A DNA stretch of 64,000 nucleotides from Breviolum minutum Mf 1.05b.01 (GCA_000507305.1 DF241020.1:28054-92053); one strand, 5' to 3'; counted from the first letter of the stretch, positions 55,901 to 62,000 are shown. Notes: a model not told the origin generated them from the letters alone. Made by a program: numbers and translations.

Positions 55901-58900
55901 TGGTTGTCCAAGTTTTCGCTTCTTTTTTCGGCAGCCGAGTCACAGCTTTTGGGGTACTGTACTGGGGTACCTGGTGATCCCACCAGTCCGGGGACTCGTT
56001 GTGCAGGTCTATTTCGGCGAGGCAAGGGTCTTTCTCAATTGAGTTGCGAGGGGTGTGCATGCTCACTTTCGGAAAAAGTTTACTGAACTTTTGATAGGCT
56101 CCAATGTTGAAAGCTTTTGAACAAATTTGTAGATTCCGAATGTGGAAACCTCTTCTTTCCTCCTGGTGGCGATCATCCTGCATCTGGCAAAAGCAACTCG
56201 TTGCCGTCAGTCGCTGGACAAGCAGATCTTGAAGCAAGCCATGATGCAAAGCCTAAGATCGAAAGTAGCAGCTTTGCAGCAAAAGGAAGGCACACCAATG
56301 AGACAAGAGACCAAAAAAGCACTTCTGGCCGGGGAAGTGTGGAAACCACAGCAAAATGTCATGCAGGTCTTGGGAGTCAAATTGGATTTTTGTAAAATCA
56401 TTGGGGAACATATCGAAATGGTTTGGGATGTCATCTCCCATCCTTGTGGCGGAGCCCTTCCAAGGTGATGATGGTGGGAACACGTGGCGAGGTAGACCCA
56501 GCGGCAAAGCTTCCCATCATTGCGAAGCGCCCCTTGGGCTGTGCTGAATTCTCTGCTGCATGCGACGTTTGTTCCTGCAACGAATCTGATGGGTTTTGGT
56601 GTTTTTTTCTTTTTTTCGGAAGCGCTTTTTCCAAAGGAAGGAAGGTTCATGGCAGGATGCTGATGTCCGCATAGATTTTTTTTAGTGTGTGAAAGAAAAG
56701 TCAAGTCCGAACATTGGTTAATAGTCGACTCCAAATTAAAACATCCAAGAGTCACAGATTCGGTGATCCAAAGTATCATGTTAACAGGCTTGGTGGCTTT
56801 TTTCAAAATCCAATGTCCAATGTCATTTTCCAGATGACTGGCTGGATGGCCCGAAAAGCCTTACGGCAGTTTTTGGTTGCCTTTTGAAAACGCTTCTGCA
56901 GATCAATTGCACCCAGGTGAAAACAATGCCAAGATCATCGAGGTGGAAGTTCCGTTGCAGCGACGTTGGTTGGGTTTTTTTCGACATTTGCAGCGACGGT
57001 CACGTTGCAATTCTCGGACCCTCCTGAGGTGAACATTGGACCTACCAGACTTTCCAAGCATGCTGATATCGTCCTGAGGGTCGGGAATTTCCAGGTCCAT
57101 GTCAGGTTGGTGAAAAATGGAAGCATAAATTGGAAACCACCAACTGGGTGTTTCCAAAAATAGTGGTACCCCAAAATGGATGGTTTATAATGGAAAACCC
57201 TATTAAAATGGATGATTTGGGGGTACCACTATTTTCGGAAACCACCAACTGGACAACAAGTTCTGTTTGCACAACGCACCCCGAACCACCCAACTCGCCA
57301 TGTCTCGTGTTGAAGTGGTCTTGTGAACACCTCCAAAATTCACTCCAAGGGCGCTGCTGGAGAAATACTACCAAAGCTCTCGAAGCTCCTTCCTTGGGAG
57401 TTTAGCTGTTGTGGATGGAACCATGTCGTGGGATGTTTTCCTACCGAAAAATCGGTGGGTTTGTTTTTTATCCCCCCCAAAAAATGTCATCCCTATTTTT
57501 TTTGAAAAAATAGGGGACTTACTTTTCCATTATTATAAATTACATAAAAACCACCATCCATTTTGATTGGGGGTTAATTTTTGGGGAAACACCCATGTGT
57601 TGGGACGCCTTCGGGCAATACTCAGCATGTGTTCGTAGACCTCGGAGAAACATATGGAAACCCTACAGCAAACTTGAAACAAAATCCAAACTCCGACACA
57701 GCTAAGTTGCTGTGGAAATGCCTGGAAATGCCTGGAAGAATTGGTGAATCACCACTTTTGTTGGGTTTTTGTTGGCTTTTTCAGCACTTTCTTGACCACT
57801 TTTTTTTCTCTCCGTGGATATTTGGATCCCGTTTGTTGCTACCAAGGCTGGTCCTAGAGCATCCTCGGAAGGCGGAGTTTCGGCAACAACGGATTCTCGA
57901 ACGATCACAGCGATCCGCGAAAGTGAAGAAAGCAGGAACCAAAAAAGGAGCGAAAATATGCTGCGCCAATTTGTGCTGATTTGTTGTTTATGCATGTCAA
58001 GTTTTTATCATACTGTAGCCTGTCAACAATTCTTTTTTTCCCAGTTTTTTTTTTGGAAGGACTTGGCATTTTTCCCACCAAAGAATCGCAGGAAGAATTA
58101 GACTTTGATAAACTAATATAGCTGGCTGGGAAGTCCCCCATTGTATGTAGGAAATGCATCTTCCAATGGTCCAATTTTATCCATTTTCCAGCCAGCTATG
58201 TTAGTTTACCAGAGGGTAGATGAGCAGTTTGCTACCCAGGCCCGCCACAATGTGGGTTTTGCTCCTCAGTGGCACCTTTTTGGACAGTCCTTCCGTGGCA
58301 CTCAATGAAGCGGGGGGTGCACAGTGGTCGTTTTCGTCCGGGTGCTGGTCAGTTGGGTCGTCTTCATGCGTTTGTTGCAACATCTCCCACGGGCGTTGGT
58401 GCGACCAATTGATGGGACACAGTTGAAATCAATGCAACAAAAGCTAGATTCACATTGGAAAAAAACATGGATGTATCTAGAAATATGCCAAAAAAAAGGA
58501 TGAACACGTGCCAAAATGCAAAAAAGTTTGAAACCCGTGATTCCTGTTATATTTTTTTAACATGCCTTTTTCTTGGGACACAAGAAACGTCATGGTTCCA
58601 ACCTTGCTTTTCAAGGTTGGAGCTACATCCGGCTGGTTGGTGGCACTTTTCTTGGTATTCATCTTCCTGAGCCACATGATGGTGAGCCCGTGCACTCCAT
58701 GGACTTCGGGCCCATCAATCCCCAAATGCGAAAAACTGTAGCTACAGCCACGAAAAAAATGTTCCATTCTCACCAGTGGTTTTGGAGAGAAGCATCATTT
58801 TTTGTTCTAAGGATTTTTTATAACACAACTTCGCGGAACAATAAATTTTTGCAACAAAAATGAGAGAAAAGATCTACTATTTGCGTTACTATATTTGCAA

Positions 58901-59024
58901 AATCTGCGAATATAAATGACTCCGGGCTTCATCCTCTGAAAGTTTCCACCATCTTTCCATCGGTACCACGCTGCAGGTACTCAACATGCTGATCGGCATC
59001 CTTTGCGATGTTGTTCACCAGGCC
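35902..59024 (+). CDS. Channel 2: second single-domain voltage-gated channel, split by an ~18.8 kb intron (exon chain)
   Basis: Voltage-gated channel of a different pore class from channel 1. S2 (35.90 kb), S2-S3 linker (36.30), S3 (36.61), S4 (38.16), S4-S5 linker and S5 (38.70, 39.03) and pore turret (39.39) are contiguous. The pore helix [12 protein letters not shown] (58.24) and both halves of S6 (58.62, 58.98) lie 19 kb further on. Joining 39423 to 58240 restores a codon (GT+G) and gives [18 protein letters not shown], which is how the turret runs into the pore helix in this class; this is the basis for one gene rather than two. S1 was not found; it should lie between about 33 and 35.9 kb. 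C-terminal exons after 59.02 kb are unresolved. The alternative is two partial channel genes, or a misjoined assembly. Confidence 0.65.
36295..36348 (+). CDS. Channel 2 exon: S2-S3 linker
   Basis: Acceptor ACATTCAG, donor [24 protein letters not shown]: basic linker and start of S3. Phases match on both sides. Confidence 0.8.
36349..36612. other. Channel 2 intron
   Basis: Nothing else recognised. Confidence 0.5.
36613..36660 (+). CDS. Channel 2 exon: S3
   Basis: Acceptor CAACTTCAG. (W)[15 protein letters not shown] is S3 with the conserved Phe-Asp. The donor is ambiguous (GTGTGG or GTCTCT). Confidence 0.78.
36698..36805. repeat. Family C inverted-repeat element, copy 8
   Basis: CTAGGTGGTGGTTTTAAAG and GCCACCAACTAG. 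Confidence 0.85.
37575..37673. repeat. Family C inverted-repeat element, copy 9
   Basis: TAGGTGGTGGTTTCAAAGAT and TTGGTTCAACCAACGACTAG. Confidence 0.87.
37795..37871. repeat. Family C element, copy 10, left end missing
   Basis: GATCCAATTTGACTAC and GGATTGGTTCAACCACG then TAACTAG match the right half. Confidence 0.65.
37942..38053. repeat. Family B variant element, copy 12
   Basis: TACCCCTGAAAACTAACATG on the left, CATCTTAGTTTTCCGGGAACGTA on the right. Confidence 0.7.
38156..38263 (+). CDS. Channel 2 exon: S4 voltage sensor
   Basis: Acceptor TTGGCCAG, GC donor GCGCGG; exactly 36 codons. [18 protein letters not shown], then [15 protein letters not shown]: basic residues mostly every third position. 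Confidence 0.9.
38264..38703. other. Channel 2 intron
   Basis: No exon or repeat family recognised; poly-T runs only. Confidence 0.5.
38704..38757 (+). CDS. Channel 2 exon: S4-S5 linker and first half of S5
   Basis: Acceptor AACGCCAG; phase 0 to S4. [17 protein letters not shown] is the family S4-S5/S5 boundary. Donor uncertain (GC near 38753). Confidence 0.75.
39025..39076 (+). CDS. Channel 2 exon: second half of S5
   Basis: Acceptor TGTGCTGAG, donor [23 protein letters not shown] completes S5. The acceptor may be further upstream in the same frame. Confidence 0.7.
39189..39222. repeat. (TA)n microsatellite
   Basis: Alternating TA with one CG interruption. Confidence 0.85.
39313..39375. 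repeat. Family D element, copy 7, left part only
   Basis: TACTGTTGACAACGTTCAGAA then GGTTGGATGGTGCTAAAACC match the left half of D2. It stops 13 nt before the turret exon. Confidence 0.7.
39389..39423 (+). CDS. Channel 2 exon: pore turret
   Basis: Acceptor ATACTTGAG, donor [17 protein letters not shown](V): acidic turret ending in the F-SV that precedes the pore helix. Leftover GT pairs with G at 58240. Confidence 0.62.
39895..39992. repeat. Family C inverted-repeat element, copy 11
   Basis: CTGGATGGTGGTTTCAACAA and GGGTTGAAACCACCAACCGG. Confidence 0.83.
40311..40371 (+). CDS. Candidate exon, possible start upstream of the sirtuin
   Basis: ATG 5 nt after an acceptor-like AG (AAAAAG). Reads [18 protein letters not shown] then AAG; GC donor (GCACTT). 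May be the first exon of the sirtuin gene. Confidence 0.4.
40388..40489. repeat. Family B inverted-repeat element, copy 10
   Basis: TACCCTCAAGGCAACCAACA and TGTTAGTTCTCAGGAGGGTA. Confidence 0.9.
40659..40760. repeat. Family A inverted-repeat element, copy 8
   Basis: GGGTGTTTCCAAGAATAGGGG and TTTTCGGAAACATCC; ATAT flanks both ends. Confidence 0.93.
40860..40919 (+). CDS. Candidate exon upstream of the sirtuin
   Basis: Acceptor GGTCACCAG, donor GTAGGA; 20 codons reading [18 protein letters not shown](EM). Confidence 0.48.
41217..41281 (+). CDS. Candidate exon upstream of the sirtuin
   Basis: Acceptor GGGTTTTCAG, donor [24 protein letters not shown] then EEL. Confidence 0.5.
41408..41495 (+). 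CDS. Candidate exon upstream of the sirtuin
   Basis: Acceptor CCGTGACAG, GC donor [24 protein letters not shown] then [11 protein letters not shown] second frame is also open. Confidence 0.42.
41689..41809 (+). CDS. Candidate exon upstream of the sirtuin
   Basis: Acceptor CACTGACAG, donor [24 protein letters not shown] then [19 protein letters not shown]. Confidence 0.48.
41810..42486. other. Probable intron
   Basis: One weak frame at 42280-42338 ([17 protein letters not shown]) after an acceptor-like CATCCAG. Confidence 0.35.
42487..42543 (+). CDS. Candidate exon upstream of the sirtuin
   Basis: Acceptor GCATTTTGCAG, strong donor [24 protein letters not shown]. It may splice to a 22-nt exon at 42793-42814 (DLPYVAW). 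Confidence 0.48.
43070..43182. repeat. Family B variant element, copy 11
   Basis: TACTCTCCCTGAAACTAACA on the left, ATGTTAGTTTTGGGGAGTGTA on the right; core CACCTGAAAATGGATGG. Confidence 0.82.
43227..43335 (+). CDS. Sirtuin exon: N-terminal segment
   Basis: Acceptor TTGCCGCAAG, donor [24 protein letters not shown] then [18 protein letters not shown]. Phase 0 to the next exon. Confidence 0.7.
43227..53530 (+). CDS. Sirtuin (Sir2-family NAD-dependent protein deacylase), exon chain
   Basis: Removes acyl groups from lysines while consuming NAD. Motifs appear in Sir2 order: AFTGAGISK (NAD loop, 43.6 kb), [14 protein letters not shown] (43.9), VWAFEREF (44.5), [11 protein letters not shown] (48.9), [13 protein letters not shown] and LELHGS with the catalytic His (49.2), and the zinc-region Cys residues in CLNRDC (49.2/53.5). 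Phases agree across these joins. One intron needs a GA donor (43670) and one a GC donor (44008). An exon for the segment between GDGLW and VWAFE may be missing. Two introns are unusual: 44558-48933 contains a complete RCC1-repeat gene and 49275-53452 contains a DNA transposon. The second zinc Cys pair and the C-terminal NAD-binding half were not securely found downstream (one candidate at 53911). The gene may be intact or decaying; exons at 40.3-42.8 kb may be its N-terminus. Confidence 0.82.
43613..43669 (+). CDS. Sirtuin exon: NAD-binding TGAGIS motif
   Basis: Acceptor [27 protein letters not shown], 19 codons. The next exon forces the exon to end at AAG, giving a GA donor (GATGAA). Confidence 0.85.
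43729..43752. repeat. (TA)n tract
   Basis: CATATATACATATATATATATATTAT in the GA-donor intron. Confidence 0.8.
43945..44007 (+). CDS. Sirtuin exon: [14 protein letters not shown] motif
   Basis: Acceptor CAAACGCAG, GC donor [24 protein letters not shown](AME), 21 codons, continuing TGAGISK directly. Confidence 0.88.
44089..44187. repeat. Family C inverted-repeat element, copy 12
   Basis: CTAGGTGGTGGCAACTCAAA and GGGTTGGTTCAACCAGCAACC. Confidence 0.83.
44521..44557 (+). CDS. Sirtuin exon: helix before the NPGH motif
   Basis: Acceptor TTGATGAAG, donor [18 protein letters not shown]; leftover C plus GT from 48934 makes Arg, giving [17 protein letters not shown]. Confidence 0.72.
45149..45275 (+). 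CDS. RCC1-repeat gene exon a: ubiquitin-like head
   Basis: [19 protein letters not shown] then [16 protein letters not shown] and VQSLAPW. Likely ends at or near the GC at 45279, but this is uncertain. Confidence 0.75.
45149..48558 (+). CDS. Ubiquitin-like head plus RCC1-like repeat protein (HERC/RCC1-type), exon chain
   Basis: Eight exons encode a ubiquitin-like N-terminal domain (45.15-45.59 kb; [18 protein letters not shown], then [11 protein letters not shown]) followed by nine tandem RCC1-like repeats of about 50 residues, with the pattern [32 protein letters not shown]1 repeats form beta-propeller blades used in protein binding. Proteins with this head and these repeats are abundant in dinoflagellates and are often annotated as HERC-like ubiquitin ligases, but no HECT domain is visible here, so ligase activity should not be assumed. 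Splice phases agree along the repeats if the fifth intron uses a GA donor. The frame is also open upstream of 45149 to 44921, so the start is provisional; 45149 begins a typical head for this family. The last exon can end at the stop 48556-48558 or splice at GTAGAT. The gene lies wholly within a sirtuin intron. Confidence 0.85.
45501..45591 (+). CDS. RCC1-repeat gene exon b: end of head
   Basis: Acceptor TATATCCGAG, donor [24 protein letters not shown] then [12 protein letters not shown]. Confidence 0.85.
45688..45830. repeat. Family D inverted-repeat element, copy 8
   Basis: TACTGTTGATGGTTCAGAAA and TTCTTCCATCCATCAACAGTA; TA at both ends. Confidence 0.9.
45896..45999 (+). CDS. RCC1-repeat gene exon c: repeat 1
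   Basis: Acceptor CAGAG, donor [24 protein letters not shown] then [16 protein letters not shown]. Phase matches b and d. Confidence 0.85.
46217..46697 (+). CDS. RCC1-repeat gene exon d: repeats 2-5
   Basis: Acceptor ATTGCCGAG, donor GTCTAT. Four repeats in one open frame (e.g. [63 protein letters not shown]). Confidence 0.92.
46921..47074 (+). CDS. RCC1-repeat gene exon e: repeat 6
   Basis: Acceptor [28 protein letters not shown] then DVQQIQSSR. Only a GA donor (CGCAG then GAGTGG) keeps frame with exon f. Confidence 0.88.
47461..47610 (+). CDS. RCC1-repeat gene exon f: repeats 7 and 8
   Basis: Acceptor [29 protein letters not shown] then [13 protein letters not shown]. The next junction fits best with a GA donor (GAAGCC); a GT donor 2 nt upstream is the alternative. 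Confidence 0.88.
47843..47903 (+). CDS. RCC1-repeat gene exon g: end of repeat 8
   Basis: Acceptor ACACCAAG, donor [24 protein letters not shown](GR). Confidence 0.78.
48340..48558 (+). CDS. RCC1-repeat gene exon h: repeat 9 and possible C-terminus
   Basis: Acceptor [28 protein letters not shown] then [18 protein letters not shown], then a basic tail and TAG at 48556-48558. A donor GTAGAT overlaps the stop. Confidence 0.82.
   Translation, partial: AVASRLHNVQQLAASNGAFAALLEDGQIVTWGSPYSGGESWGLQERLCPDTTPWKRRRMKSGWESLRALVEG
48559..48933. other. Gap between RCC1 gene and next sirtuin exon
   Basis: AT-rich, nothing recognised. Confidence 0.5.
48934..48986 (+). CDS. Sirtuin exon: [11 protein letters not shown]
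   Basis: Acceptor CCCTTTGAG, donor [23 protein letters not shown] matches the Sir2 xNxxHxALAxLE helix; phase 0 to the next exon. Confidence 0.85.
49171..49274 (+). CDS. Sirtuin exon: TQNVDGFHQ and catalytic His
   Basis: Acceptor GTCCTGAG, donor [23 protein letters not shown], then [15 protein letters not shown]. The His of LELHG is the expected general base; Cys begins the zinc site. Confidence 0.92.
49384..49548. repeat. Transposon left terminal inverted repeat
   Basis: GCTGTGGGTTTGGCTTGGTGG ... TTTTGATCAAAGAAAAACTG ... GACGACAGATAGACAGACAC ... ACATGATAA, matching the complement of the right end. Confidence 0.88.
49578..49740. repeat. Short GTGCCATGAA repeats inside the transposon
   Basis: AGTGCCATGAAAAT, AGTGCCATGAATCTGCCATGG, AGTGCCATGAAAGTGCCATGA: at least four subterminal copies of the decamer, some truncated. 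Possible transposase binding sites. Confidence 0.65.
50036..50612. repeat. 86-88 bp tandem repeat inside the transposon
   Basis: Unit contains AGTATTGAA, then TTTTCCAGCTTTTGGCAGGAT, CTTGGTGTTGGTGGCTGC and TTTTTTC. About five copies, with CCAGCTTTTGGC landmarks near 50095, 50183, 50268, 50508 and 50596; a diverged spacer lies at 50300-50470. Confidence 0.75.
50613..51278. other. Transposon interior without recognised gene
   Basis: A T-rich 5' region of the transposase unit. No motif recognised. Confidence 0.5.
51279..51725 (+). CDS. Transposase-like ORF, N-terminal part
   Basis: A 148-residue open frame inside the transposon, with the motif [17 protein letters not shown]; its Asp is a candidate first catalytic residue of a DDE/RNase H-like fold. 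The frame stops at 51723-51725, just after a possible donor (GCG then GTATGA at 51720). It probably forms one protein with the next ORF, joined by a short intron, or is separated from it by a frameshift. I cannot decide which. The true start is unknown. Confidence 0.6.
   Translation: MWKMTTSARASVRMFASIWFEQSFLQVASIRPRMLVSVHQPQRVCNLAADAQQCMVASCRAIFTSPAAHEVRTHLLAQAVQSGECRYLSVDGAFRVCLPLLGHVQAKFNDPASVRACAPFQDSTRSIRTCDYMTLFNCHMEWENNLAV
51757..52956 (+). CDS. Transposase-like ORF, C-terminal catalytic part
   Basis: A 399-residue frame with three motifs in DDE order: [14 protein letters not shown] followed by [20 protein letters not shown] (candidate second Asp), and [17 protein letters not shown] (candidate catalytic Glu). 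This layout is familiar from dinoflagellate transposons; assignment to a named superfamily would need a profile search. The 3' end runs into a (GAT)n microsatellite read as a Met run, so the natural C-terminus may have been altered. About 60-70 codons at the 5' end may be intronic. Confidence 0.65.
52882..52936. repeat. (GAT)n microsatellite in transposase ORF
   Basis: About 18 ATG/GAT triplets in a row near the 3' end of the ORF. Confidence 0.95.
53128..53309. repeat. Transposon right terminal inverted repeat
   Basis: TTTATCATGTTTGTGTCTGTC ... CATTGATGG ... TTTGATCAAAATATAGG ... GGTGTTTC complement ... CCAAGCCAAACCCACAGC; complement of the left end, with an added CTTCTT tract. Confidence 0.88.
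53453..53530 (+). CDS. Sirtuin exon: second zinc Cys and following helix
   Basis: Acceptor GACCAGTCAG. Leftover AG plus G gives [21 protein letters not shown] helix rich in Glu/Arg follows (RKRWEGS). End uncertain. Confidence 0.7.
53531..54566. other. Unresolved; possible sirtuin exon at 53911
   Basis: After TTTTAGGATTTTAG a frame reads [10 protein letters not shown], reminiscent of the ARP motif after the sirtuin zinc site. The GTSLxV and later NAD motifs were not found. (TA)n tract at 54172-54193. Confidence 0.3.
54567..54628 (+). CDS. Candidate exon, unassigned
   Basis: Acceptor [29 protein letters not shown](WI), helical. Confidence 0.38.
54983..55067 (+). CDS. Candidate Ser/Asp-rich exon, unassigned
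   Basis: Acceptor CAATGTGCAG, donor [24 protein letters not shown] then TSYRLSLQ. A further short exon ([16 protein letters not shown]) may lie at 55207-55255 before donor GTCCGG. Confidence 0.48.
55068..56149. other. Unresolved stretch
   Basis: Possible start exon at 55591-55621 ([11 protein letters not shown], after acceptor GCGACAG). No other support. Confidence 0.3.
56150..56366 (+). CDS. Candidate helical exon, unassigned
   Basis: Donor GTCTTG after [21 protein letters not shown] then [20 protein letters not shown]: coiled-coil-like. Acceptor uncertain (56186 or earlier). Confidence 0.5.
56492..56570 (+). CDS. Candidate exon, unassigned
   Basis: Acceptor [27 protein letters not shown] then EFSAACD; donor GTTTGT plausible. 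Confidence 0.42.
56834..56875 (+). CDS. Candidate exon, unassigned
   Basis: Acceptor ATTTTCCAG, donor [19 protein letters not shown]; leftover G joins the next exon as Asp. Confidence 0.45.
56902..56964 (+). CDS. Candidate exon, unassigned
   Basis: Acceptor CTTCTGCAG, donor GTTGGT. (D)[18 protein letters not shown](QR), in phase with the previous exon. A beta-rich frame [18 protein letters not shown] follows at about 57028-57100. Confidence 0.48.
57146..57246. repeat. Family A inverted-repeat element, copy 9
   Basis: GGGTGTTTCCAAAAATAGTGG and CTATTTTCGGAAACCACC; AACT flanks both ends. Confidence 0.93.
57319..57402 (+). CDS. Candidate exon, unassigned
   Basis: After [28 protein letters not shown] then [10 protein letters not shown]. 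Another frame is open. Confidence 0.35.
57454..57594. repeat. Degenerate family A element, copy 10
   Basis: GGTGGGTTTGTTTT on the left; right half CCACCATCCATTTTGATTGG then GGGGAAACACCC. Confidence 0.6.
57630..57740 (+). CDS. Candidate exon, unassigned
   Basis: [18 protein letters not shown] then [16 protein letters not shown] after an AG (CTCGGAG). Ends uncertain. Confidence 0.4.
58100..58218. repeat. Family B variant element, copy 13
   Basis: TGATAAACTAATATAGCTGGC on the left, GCCAGCTATGTTAGTTTACC then AGAGGGTA on the right. Ends 21 nt before the pore exon. Confidence 0.75.
58240..58309 (+). CDS. Channel 2 exon: pore helix and filter
   Basis: Acceptor TTGCTACCCAG, GC donor [24 protein letters not shown] then VALNE. 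Matches the SMWTLLLxGTFLD pore class; 70 nt gives the phases needed on both sides. Confidence 0.78.
58310..58615. other. Channel 2 intron
   Basis: No repeat family or exon recognised. Confidence 0.5.
58616..58681 (+). CDS. Channel 2 exon: S6, first half
   Basis: Acceptor CTTTTCAAG, donor GTGAGC; 22 codons. [18 protein letters not shown]. Confidence 0.8.
58977..59024 (+). CDS. Channel 2 exon: S6, second half
   Basis: Acceptor [25 protein letters not shown]: the NMLIGxLCxVV ending of S6. Probably stops at a GC donor (GCCGAA, 59022-59027 region); a GA donor 6 nt later is possible. Confidence 0.87.
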
Positions 59025-62000
59025 GAAGATTGACATGTTTGAAACCCCTGAAACTTGCCGACTTGCATTGCCATGCTCAAAATGTACATGTCAATTTTAG
59101 TCAACTTACCCCCCCAAAAAAATGCCAGGTGTTTTTTGTGAAACGAAGCAACTTTGTTGGCTCAGACGGCCGAAAACCTGTTCAAACTGCTGACGCCTCC
59201 GGCATCATCGATGCTGAAATCAAAAAGCCTCAGCTCCGCCTTGAACATCGAGCCGCCCAATCGTTTCCTCCTGCATCGTCTGCAATTCCCAAGGTGGGCT
59301 TAGCCGCTAAAGATGAAAGACTGGAAATGGGATCATTTGGGAAGTTTCATGATCCCTATCCTCCAACCTGACCTGATGATGTTTCTTTCAATGCAATGTC
59401 ATGCTCTCAAAAATTAGCAAAACTAAACCCTGGGAATTAGAGGGATCGAACGCTTCAAAATAACCATAGTTTTGATTTGTGCCCATTTTCGGTTTTTCAT
59501 AGGTTTGGCATTGCTTGTCATGCCATCAAATGTTGTTTCCGGCCCCCGTGCCAGGCTTGAGGAACCAAATGAACTTGTTCAAATCCGGTCATATGAAGCA
59601 CATGACGTGGTGAAACCAGTGAACAAGGAGGATGCTTGTGGCGTGTTTCAGCCACAGTCCCAACCCGGCAATGTCCAGAGTCCAGAGGCCTGATTGATAG
59701 GTGGTTTTGGCCAAGGTCTCGAGATCCACACTTTTCAGTGTTGACTGATGAGTGCTAGCTGCTACCTGTTTATCAGTTCAAGGCATGCTAGCTACGAGCG
59801 GATCGATCCGTTGGCTTTGCTGGAAAAGCAAAGCTGACAAAACAGACTTGCCGGAGCCGTTTTCTTTTATTGTTTTCATAGACTTCTTGACACTCAGAAG
59901 TTCTTCTTGCCTCGGCCGTTTGCGATGGAATCATCCAGGCCGAAATTCAAGATATCGAGGCCGCTCTGATGGGTCACCATCAGCACCGCGGACCTCTTTT
60001 CAGTCAGACAGCTTGGTCTGATTACAAAAGCTTGTCCTTGGAGACTTTTGAGAATTCTGCTGTTGTTTCAAAACCATCATGATTGGACCAAGATTCTGAT
60101 GGATGGGTTGAGTACCATCTTGGTAGCTGCTTGGGTTGACCCCAATGCTTGTGAAATCCAAGGTATTTCTCAGGGACAAGTCGGGTCGTCGTCGATATCC
60201 AGCTATTCCGGTGTGTTGTCCGCGTTGGATGACCGGAGAATCTGTTCCCATGTTGGCATCTTCTCAAGTAGTGCCGCATGAAGATTCTGTTCCATCTTTT
60301 CGCCAGGAAGCAAAGGCAAAGACTCGAAAAAAAAAGGGAGAGCAGAGAGCAGCACCCAAAGACATCGACGTTCACGCAAGATGATGCAAATTCGATGTTG
60401 AATTAGCCAGGTCGCACTGAATGAGAAGGAGGAGGCCACATGGGGGGCCCCATGACACAGGAAATTGGCACACCGAAATGAAGGCCAAATTGGCACTTCA
60501 TTTCGGGTTTGTTGACGATGGTTAGAGGTTGGAGTGCAGCACATTGTGAGCCATTGCGGCTCAAACTGAAAGTTGAATCGTTTAACAGATCCCCACCCTG
60601 GGGTGCAATGAGGTGCAAGCCGCTATTTAGTGTTCCACAAAATCCATCAAAATCGCATCGCATTGATAATAAAGGAAGAAATCTGCGTTTCAGCAAAGCA
60701 GTTCGTTTGTTGTCAAGCTTTTTCTTCGCTTGACATAAAGTGTTTTGCCAAATCATACTCTCCATGCCGCGGTCAACAATGTGAATTTGATATCATCTAG
60801 AATCTAAATGATATATATAAAGTTACATATCAATCTTAAAACACTTTTCAAGTTTTCAAGATCCGAAACAACATCCTTGACGTTTCGAGCCCAAAATTCA
60901 AGGTGTGATGGGAACAAAGCTGAGGTGGTGAAGCGAAATAGAAAATGCACTACAACACCTTCGGATTGGAAATACAAATGCTCTCTTCAGGCTGATCTTT
61001 TTAGACATCACATTCGTTTTTGCGGGGTGGTTGAATCCACATCCTTTGCTATGAAGCAGATATGTTCACATATCATTGGCAAAACAGCATGCTCTACGAT
61101 TGGCAAAAGTTCCTGTCCCTTTATAGAAATGCACGATTGGAGCGATTTCCTTGAAGCTTTGAAGGTCATAAGGCTGAACCTAGAAGCCAAGGCAAAAAAC
61201 CAACGAGAACTGTTGATTGCTTAACGAAAAGATGAGGATATCCTGGGGAAAGGTGAACGTCCCTTGGTCCAAACGTGCATGATTCTTATCCGGTTTTTTG
61301 GGTGCCAAATATGATGCAAAGTTCACCAGGTGGTTCGCCTATCACATTATCATTTATTGTTCGTATGTTATCTTCAGTCTTTAATGATCTATTTCTTTAT
61401 TCATTTATTTGATTCATTTCATTTATTTGATCTACTTGTCCCTTTATTTTTCTTTCCTTTATATGATATACTACTCTTCTTCGTTCACTCTGCCTTTTGT
61501 GCACAGCCTTTGTGCACCTGCGAAGTTGTAACAGCGCCAGGGCTGAGATAAAACCGATGTCTGGAGGCCTGGGGAAGAGGATTAGCGGATTAGCCAAAAA
61601 CCCAACGATCCGATTGCAGAATATCACCAGGTGCCAAAACAGGAGTCAAGCAGCACATCTTTTTGCCCTGTTTTTTGTTTGTTGGCAGTTTTAACGTGCC
61701 ACGTCTAAAACTATGCTGATTTTCACAGCGTTGCAGGCTATTCCGCTGATAAAAAGGCGAAGGTGCATTGCGGCAAGACGTCCCGAGACTTCCAAAATTC
61801 CAAATGAAATTTTCGAAGCCAAGAACTCCGATGCTCCCAGTTTCGGAGGAGGGTGAACCAAAAAAGTCAGGTGGTCCTGATCAATGCTGGGCGACTTGAT
61901 TTTGACCAGAAGCTGGATCTTTCAAAAATCTCCGCCATTGCAGACACTGGGCAGTGATAAGCAGTGATTGGTATTGACAACGCGTTGTAGATTAGTTGCT

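Larger units (their letters stand above)
39424..58239. other. Apparent ~18.8 kb channel 2 intron hosting other genes
   Basis: Defined by matching phase and motif at both edges (LFPS-V-PATMW). Contains the sirtuin, the RCC1-repeat gene, the transposon and unassigned exons at 54.5-57.7 kb, all on the same strand. Confidence 0.6.

Noticed and set aside
60048-60281. Possible EF-hand DQDSDGWVEYHL near 60090
   Set aside because: Lies in a short frame without splice support and lacks Glu at loop position 12.
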